Positions 59,690 to 64,000 of a DNA stretch of 64,000 bases are shown one piece after another; position 1 is the first letter of the stretch, and every line of letters starts with the position of its first letter. Origin of the DNA: Pedobacter africanus (GTDB taxonomy: Bacteria; Bacteroidota; Bacteroidia; Sphingobacteriales; Sphingobacteriaceae). The notes beneath the pieces are model-generated. The model was not told the origin of the DNA. It did no database searches and saw nothing but the letters and a program-made list of their open reading frames with translations. The DNA is taken from contig NZ_FWXT01000002.1 of NCBI RefSeq assembly GCF_900176535.1, positions 434,001 through 498,000 on the forward strand, given 5' to 3'. A program made the translations under genes and the position numbers.

Positions 59690-60763
59690 CTATGCAGTTG
59701 ATATATTGATTGGTATATTTATTATAAACGTGGTACCTTTGTTTACTTCACTTTGGCACCATATTTTCCCGCCATGCCAGCTTACAATATCCTTAACTAC
59801 AGAAAGGCCAAGCCCTGTGGTTGGCTCGCCGTTTAATCCATTTCGGCCTGCTGAAGTGAATTTATCGAATATCCGGGGAAGCTGATCTTCGGGGATTCCA
59901 ATGCCAGTGTCTGTAAATGAAAAGCGCACCATTTCTGGTTCTTGTGTTATGGTAACTGTAACTGTATCTCCCGGGTGGGTAAATTTAAGTGCATTAGACA
60001 TCAGGTTATTCATTACCTGCATGAATTTGGCTTCATCGAGCATAAGATAAATCTCGTCTTTATTGCTAAAGAAAGTGAAAGTGCGTTTGGTAGTGGTAGA
60101 ACGACGGTATTCCTCTATATACTCTGCAATCTTTTTCACAATATTGATCCGTTTTTTATACAGGGTGATGTCCGTAGTTTCCATAAACTCGCGGCTCAGC
60201 AGGCTATTGATCATTTTTAGCGATTCTGTTAGTGTTTCGCTTACATGCTGCGCCCTTTGCTGCATCAGTTCGCTGGAGGCATCGTGCTTCATAAGTTGCA
60301 ATACGGTTTGCGCTATGTTTATAGGGCCACGCAGATCATGCCCCAGCATATGGAGTATAGAGTTTTTTTTATGGGTATACTTGGCAATCATTTCTACCTG
60401 GGCTATTTCATCGGTAATGTCATTGATGTTGCCCAGCAATAATGTTTGAGCACCGCTGCGTGCCAACAGGGGAAGCATTCTGAACCAGCGGTAGTTTTCG
60501 GGGCCCCTTGCCCGGAACTGGATCTGACCATTGAAGTTACCTTCCTTTAATTGTTTCAGCTGCTCCAGCAACAGGGGAAGGTCATCTTCATGTACCCTTT
60601 GAATTAATGCGGCAGATGAAATATCTCCATCGCCTATCCCTAATAGTTGTTTGATTTCCTGGGAAATAAAAAGCAGGGTCTCCGCATTTATATCGTAGGC
60701 GAAATGCAGGTTGTTTATAAACTGGATATCGCTGAATTGGTAAGGGCCGTTTTTCATAAGCAT
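59690..60763 (-). CDS. PAS-domain histidine kinase
   Basis: 357 residues. PAS domain 10-125 (IQFINNLHFAYDINAETLLF; FNGQIQFRARGPENYRWFRM), a HisKA-like region with HMLGHDLRGPINIAQTVLQL, and HATPase_c with FMQVMNNLMSNALKFTHPGD, RFSFTDTGIGIPEDQLPRIF and TTGLGLSVVKDIVSWHGG. No membrane span. It lies 68 bases upstream of the multi-PAS kinase gene and may be co-transcribed. Divergent from the dinB gene. Confidence 0.92.
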   Translation of the reverse strand: MLMKNGPYQFSDIQFINNLHFAYDINAETLLFISQEIKQLLGIGDGDISSAALIQRVHEDDLPLLLEQLKQLKEGNFNGQIQFRARGPENYRWFRMLPLLARSGAQTLLLGNINDITDEIAQVEMIAKYTHKKNSILHMLGHDLRGPINIAQTVLQLMKHDASSELMQQRAQHVSETLTESLKMINSLLSREFMETTDITLYKKRINIVKKIAEYIEEYRRSTTTKRTFTFFSNKDEIYLMLDEAKFMQVMNNLMSNALKFTHPGDTVTVTITQEPEMVRFSFTDTGIGIPEDQLPRIFDKFTSAGRNGLNGEPTTGLGLSVVKDIVSWHGGKIWCQSEVNKGTTFIINIPINISTA

Positions 60764-60846
60764 TAACTCTGGTTCTTTGGAGTTGACTAAATAACGATTG
60801 AAATTAGGTTTTTGTTTAATAGTTTACCTAATGTTAAAATTTATAG

Positions 60847-60880
60847 ACACCTAGGTGTAAATACTAATATATTTAGTATT
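60847..60880. promoter_or_regulatory. Two palindromes between kinase and dinB genes
   Basis: ACACCTAGGTGT (60847-60858) is a perfect 12-bp palindrome. AATACTAA/TTAGTATT (60860-60880) is a perfect 8-bp dyad with a 5-base spacer. They abut in the divergent promoter region and are candidate operators for the polymerase operon (DNA-damage control) or for the kinase. Confidence 0.5.
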
Positions 60881-60936
60881 TTATTTGGAATTACGGATTT
60901 CTTTAGCCTAGCTTTGCATCACCTAGTTTTATAATC

Positions 60937-62094
60937 ATGTCAGCAGAAAAGCAGATCATACATATGGATCAGGATGCCTTTTTTGTGTCTGTAGAAGTCA
61001 AAAAAGATTCGTCACTGGTTGGAAAGCCTGTGATTATTGGAGGTAGCTCTGATAGAGGGGTGGTGGCCTCATGTAGTTATGAAGCCCGTAAATTCGGTGT
61101 GCATTCGGCAATGTCTTCGCGTATGGCCAAAATGCTTTGCCCGCATGCTATTTTCATCAGAGGGAATATGGATGAATATTCCAAGGCTTCCCATGAGATT
61201 ACGGATATCCTTAAAGACCGTGTGCCCCTGATTGAAAAGGCCAGTATAGATGAGCACTACATTGACATGACAGGCATGGACCGTTTTCACAGTACAGAAA
61301 AATATGCCCATGAGCTACGGGCCCTGGTGATGAGAGAAACAGGACTGCCCATTTCGTTTGGCTTATCGGTAAATAAAACGGTATCTAAAATGGCCACCAA
61401 CGAGTGTAAGCCTAATGGTGAACTGAACATTATTCAGCCGGAAGTGCAGAATTTTTTAAATCCCTTGTCTATCCGCAAAATTCCTGGCTTAGGAGAAAAA
61501 ACCTTTGTTAAGCTGAGCGACATGGGGATCAAAAAAATATACACCCTGGCGCAGGTACATCCCGAACAAATGAATTTTTTGCTGGGAAAGTCTGGCCTGT
61601 CTTTGCTGCAGAAAGCCAGGGGGATAGACAACAGCCCGGTAATCCCTTATTCTGAACAGAAATCTATCGGTACCCAATGTACCTTTAATGCAGATTCCAT
61701 TAATATAGAAATGATCAACAACCTGCTGGTAGCGCAGGTAATGGATGTTGCTTTTCAGCTCAGGGAAAAGAAAAAACTTACCGCCTGCGTTACCGTGACC
61801 ATTCGATATGCCAATTTTGAAACGGAAACCAGGCAAATGGCAATTGGCTATACCTCACTGGATACGGTGCTTATAGCTGCTGCAAAAGACCTTTTTAAAA
61901 AGATGTACAATAGAAGAATGTTGCTCAGACTGGTTGGGGTGCGCCTGTCTAACCTGGTGAGCGGATTTGAGCAGATTGACTTGTATAGTGAATCGCAGGA
62001 GCAATACAGCCTGGTGCAGGCACTGGATAAAATACGCAGAAGGTTTGGGCAGGATGCGGTAACCAGGGCTGCAGTGATGGACATTAAATTATAG
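60937..62094 (+). CDS. dinB: Y-family DNA polymerase IV
   Basis: 385 residues. Palm motif MDQDAFFVSVE at the start (Asp11, Asp13), YEARKFGVHSAMSSRMAKML, catalytic SIDEHYIDMTG, then thumb/HhH (LSIRKIPGLGEKTFVKLSDM) and a little-finger domain (QKSIGTQCTFNADSINIEMI ... LRLVGVRLSNL). Error-prone lesion bypass. Three bases separate it from the DnaE-like gene, the operon form often seen in Bacteroidota. A C-terminal clamp-binding motif is not obvious. Confidence 0.95.
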   Translation: MSAEKQIIHMDQDAFFVSVEVKKDSSLVGKPVIIGGSSDRGVVASCSYEARKFGVHSAMSSRMAKMLCPHAIFIRGNMDEYSKASHEITDILKDRVPLIEKASIDEHYIDMTGMDRFHSTEKYAHELRALVMRETGLPISFGLSVNKTVSKMATNECKPNGELNIIQPEVQNFLNPLSIRKIPGLGEKTFVKLSDMGIKKIYTLAQVHPEQMNFLLGKSGLSLLQKARGIDNSPVIPYSEQKSIGTQCTFNADSINIEMINNLLVAQVMDVAFQLREKKKLTACVTVTIRYANFETETRQMAIGYTSLDTVLIAAAKDLFKKMYNRRMLLRLVGVRLSNLVSGFEQIDLYSESQEQYSLVQALDKIRRRFGQDAVTRAAVMDIKL

Positions 62095-62097
62095 GCC

Positions 62098-64000
62098 ATG
62101 TACCTCAATGTCCATTCTTATTACAGCCTGCGGTATGGCACACTCTCTATTAAAGAACTGGTTGAAGAAGCCAGGGCCCGCGGAATTACCCAGATGGCGC
62201 TTACAGACATCAACAATTCTACCGGGGTGATGGAGTTTATGCGGGAATGCCGGGCCAATGGCATCAAGCCTATCGGTGGAATGGAATTCCGCAGGGACAA
62301 AAAACTCTTGTACATTGGCATTGCCCGGAACAGGGAAGGCATGAAAGAGCTCAATGACTTTTTGAGTTACCATAACCTGGAACAGAAAGTGTTGCCCGAT
62401 AAGCCCTGGCCCTTCCGGCATGCCTATGTTGTTTATCCTTTGGGTGGCAAAGCCGAGCTCGAAGCCAATGAGTACATAGGGGTGCGTTTTGATGAGCTGC
62501 ACCAGTTTTACAACAGGGAATCCGGAAACGCGGATAAACTGCTGGTACTTCAGCCTGTATTTATGGCCAGCAGAATTGGCTACCGCTTACATGAATATTT
62601 GCGGGGCATAGACCTGAATACCCTCATTACCATGGTAGAACACGAAGACAAATGCAAGGAAACAGATCTGTTCTTAAAACCTGGCGAGCTGGAAGCGAAG
62701 TTTAGCAAGTACGCTTTTATACTAGACAATACCCGCAGGCTGATGGACAGCTGCGTAATGGATTATCCAGAAGGAAAAATTAAACTGAACAGAAAAACAT
62801 TTACCGGAAATGCCCATGACGATAAAGCTTTACTGGAGAAGCTGGCGATGGAAGGCATGTTGTACCGTTATGGCCCCAAGAACAAAGAGGCGCAAAAGCG
62901 GGTTAAAAATGAACTCAAGGTAATTGTAGACCTGGATTTCTGTGCTTATTTCCTGATTACCAACGATATTATTCAATATTCTATGCGCAGGGGTTATTAT
63001 CATGTAGGCAGAGGTTCGGGTGCGAACAGTATGGTGGCTTATTGCCTGCGCATTACCGATGTTGACCCCATAACGCTTGATCTTTATTTTGAGCGTTTTT
63101 TAAACGCTGAGCGTACTTCTCCGCCAGATTTTGACATTGATTACAGTTGGGATGAGCGGGAAGATGTGCAGGATTACATCTTTAAACGCTACGGCAGGGA
63201 GCATACCGCATTATTGGGTACCATGTCTACCTTTAAAGACCGCTCTGTGATCAGGGAAATTGGCAAGGTTATGGGCTTGCCCAAATCAGAAATTGACGGA
63301 TTTACTGATCCCAGCCGTGCTGCTGCCAACAGGGACAATGATACCTTTAAAAAGATCACGGCCATCTATGAGCTCATGGGCAAAATGCCCAACCAAAGGA
63401 GTATTCATGCTGGCGGCGTGCTGATTTCCGAAGAGCCGATAACTTATTATACTGCCCTGGATTTACCGCCTAAGGGAATGCCAACTGTACAATGGGACAT
63501 GTACGAGGCCGAAGATATTGGTTATGATAAATATGATATCCTTTCGCAACGGGGAATTGGCCACATTAAGGAAGCGGTTAAGCTGGTGGCCCGGAACCAG
63601 GGCAAAAATATCGATATACACCAGGTAAAGGATTTTATGAAAGACCCTAACCTGAATGCACGGTTAAAAACAGGCAATACCATAGGCTGTTTTTATATAG
63701 AATCTCCGGCCATGCGGCAGCTGCTGACCAAGCTGGTATGCGACAATTACCTGACCCTAGTTGCGGCAAGCTCCATTATACGCCCGGGTGTGGCCCAGTC
63801 AGGTATGATGAAAACCTATATTCAGAATTTTCATGCTCCCGACAAGGTAAGGTACCTGCATCCAGTAATGCAGGAGCAATTAAAAGAAACTTTTGGGGTG
63901 ATGGTATACCAGGAAGATGTGATTAAGGTGTGTATTCATTATGGCGGTATGGATGGCACAGATGCTGATATTCTGCGCAGGGGCATGAGCGGAAAATACC
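62098..64000 (+). CDS. DNA polymerase III alpha subunit (DnaE-like), 3' end beyond window
   Basis: Open from ATG 62098 to the window edge, 634 codons without a stop. PHP domain MYLNVHSYYSLRYGTLSIKE (the first metal His of the usual HxH is Asn), TQMALTDINNSTGVMEFMRE; polymerase core with YYHVGRGSGANSMVAYCLRI, SPPDFDIDYSWDERE (catalytic Asp pair), FKDRSVIREIGKVMGLPKSE, QRSIHAGGVLISEEP and YQEDVIKVCIHYGGMDGTDA. Because it follows dinB by three bases, it is likely the accessory, mutagenic copy rather than the replicative one. Confidence 0.93.
   Translation, partial: MYLNVHSYYSLRYGTLSIKELVEEARARGITQMALTDINNSTGVMEFMRECRANGIKPIGGMEFRRDKKLLYIGIARNREGMKELNDFLSYHNLEQKVLPDKPWPFRHAYVVYPLGGKAELEANEYIGVRFDELHQFYNRESGNADKLLVLQPVFMASRIGYRLHEYLRGIDLNTLITMVEHEDKCKETDLFLKPGELEAKFSKYAFILDNTRRLMDSCVMDYPEGKIKLNRKTFTGNAHDDKALLEKLAMEGMLYRYGPKNKEAQKRVKNELKVIVDLDFCAYFLITNDIIQYSMRRGYYHVGRGSGANSMVAYCLRITDVDPITLDLYFERFLNAERTSPPDFDIDYSWDEREDVQDYIFKRYGREHTALLGTMSTFKDRSVIREIGKVMGLPKSEIDGFTDPSRAAANRDNDTFKKITAIYELMGKMPNQRSIHAGGVLISEEPITYYTALDLPPKGMPTVQWDMYEAEDIGYDKYDILSQRGIGHIKEAVKLVARNQGKNIDIHQVKDFMKDPNLNARLKTGNTIGCFYIESPAMRQLLTKLVCDNYLTLVAASSIIRPGVAQSGMMKTYIQNFHAPDKVRYLHPVMQEQLKETFGVMVYQEDVIKVCIHYGGMDGTDADILRRGMSGKY

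Noticed and set aside
1..64000. CRISPR array
   Set aside because: No series of regularly spaced identical repeats was seen anywhere in the window.

Overview
The window looks like chromosome of a Sphingobacteriaceae-type Bacteroidota, most probably Pedobacter or a close relative. This is inferred from the gene families: an ECF sigma / FecR / SusC / SusD / TlpA cluster, DUF6266 and DUF4142 proteins, small double-glycine leader peptides, a LytTR two-component pair, Rpn-family nuclease, MaoC and HxlR proteins, AT-rich intergenic DNA and weak ribosome binding sites. I saw no rRNA, tRNA or CRISPR array. No intact insertion sequence was found, only one likely IS21-type end.

Layout. 0-7 kb: two tandem DUF6266 genes (the first cut by the window edge), small hypotheticals, an AraC regulator, a DUF1398 protein, an Rpn nuclease, a fossil of a CPBP protease and an IS-like scar. 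6.6-13.9 kb: a stress-type block with DUF892, MscS, YihY, a FAD/Rieske oxidoreductase, a DUF4142 lipoprotein, a pyrophosphatase-like fusion and acidic small proteins. It has been shuffled by segmental duplication: a second, truncated mscS-yihY junction lies directly before the pyrophosphatase gene, and two kinds of upstream element are repeated. 14-16.6 kb: a CPBP protease, a GG-leader peptide, a secreted mini TonB-plug protein, a small secreted protein and several decayed copies. 16.9-28.5 kb: a tight five-gene run with a secreted amidase-like lipoprotein, a 1633-residue Tat-signal protein, a 1531-residue protein, a small Cys-rich lipoprotein and a HEAT-repeat protein. This is the best candidate for an undescribed system.

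28.5-39.3 kb: an orphan antitoxin-like gene, a TonB-domain protein, then fecI-fecR-susC-susD-tlpA, a MaoC protein, and a dead TlpA gene followed by a second GG-leader peptide. 39.3-41.5 kb: a divergent HxlR / DHFR-like pair and an alpha/beta hydrolase. 41.5-52.6 kb: secreted and lipoprotein genes (carboxypeptidase-regulatory, TPR, YceI, a frameshifted ZU5-like gene, dihaem cytochrome c, OmpA) around a LytS/LytTR two-component system. Most intergenic regions here carry a pair of short direct repeats spaced exactly 21 bp. In five of seven cases these sit 61-65 bp before the start codon, so I propose a local LytTR regulon.

52.6-64 kb: a rifamycin phosphotransferase with a MarR regulator and a clear operator, a second DUF4142 gene, a DHFR-like gene, a third GG-leader peptide, two PAS histidine kinases, and a dinB-dnaE-like error-prone polymerase operon that runs off the right edge.

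All functional calls rest on reading motifs and on recall of families. No database search was run.
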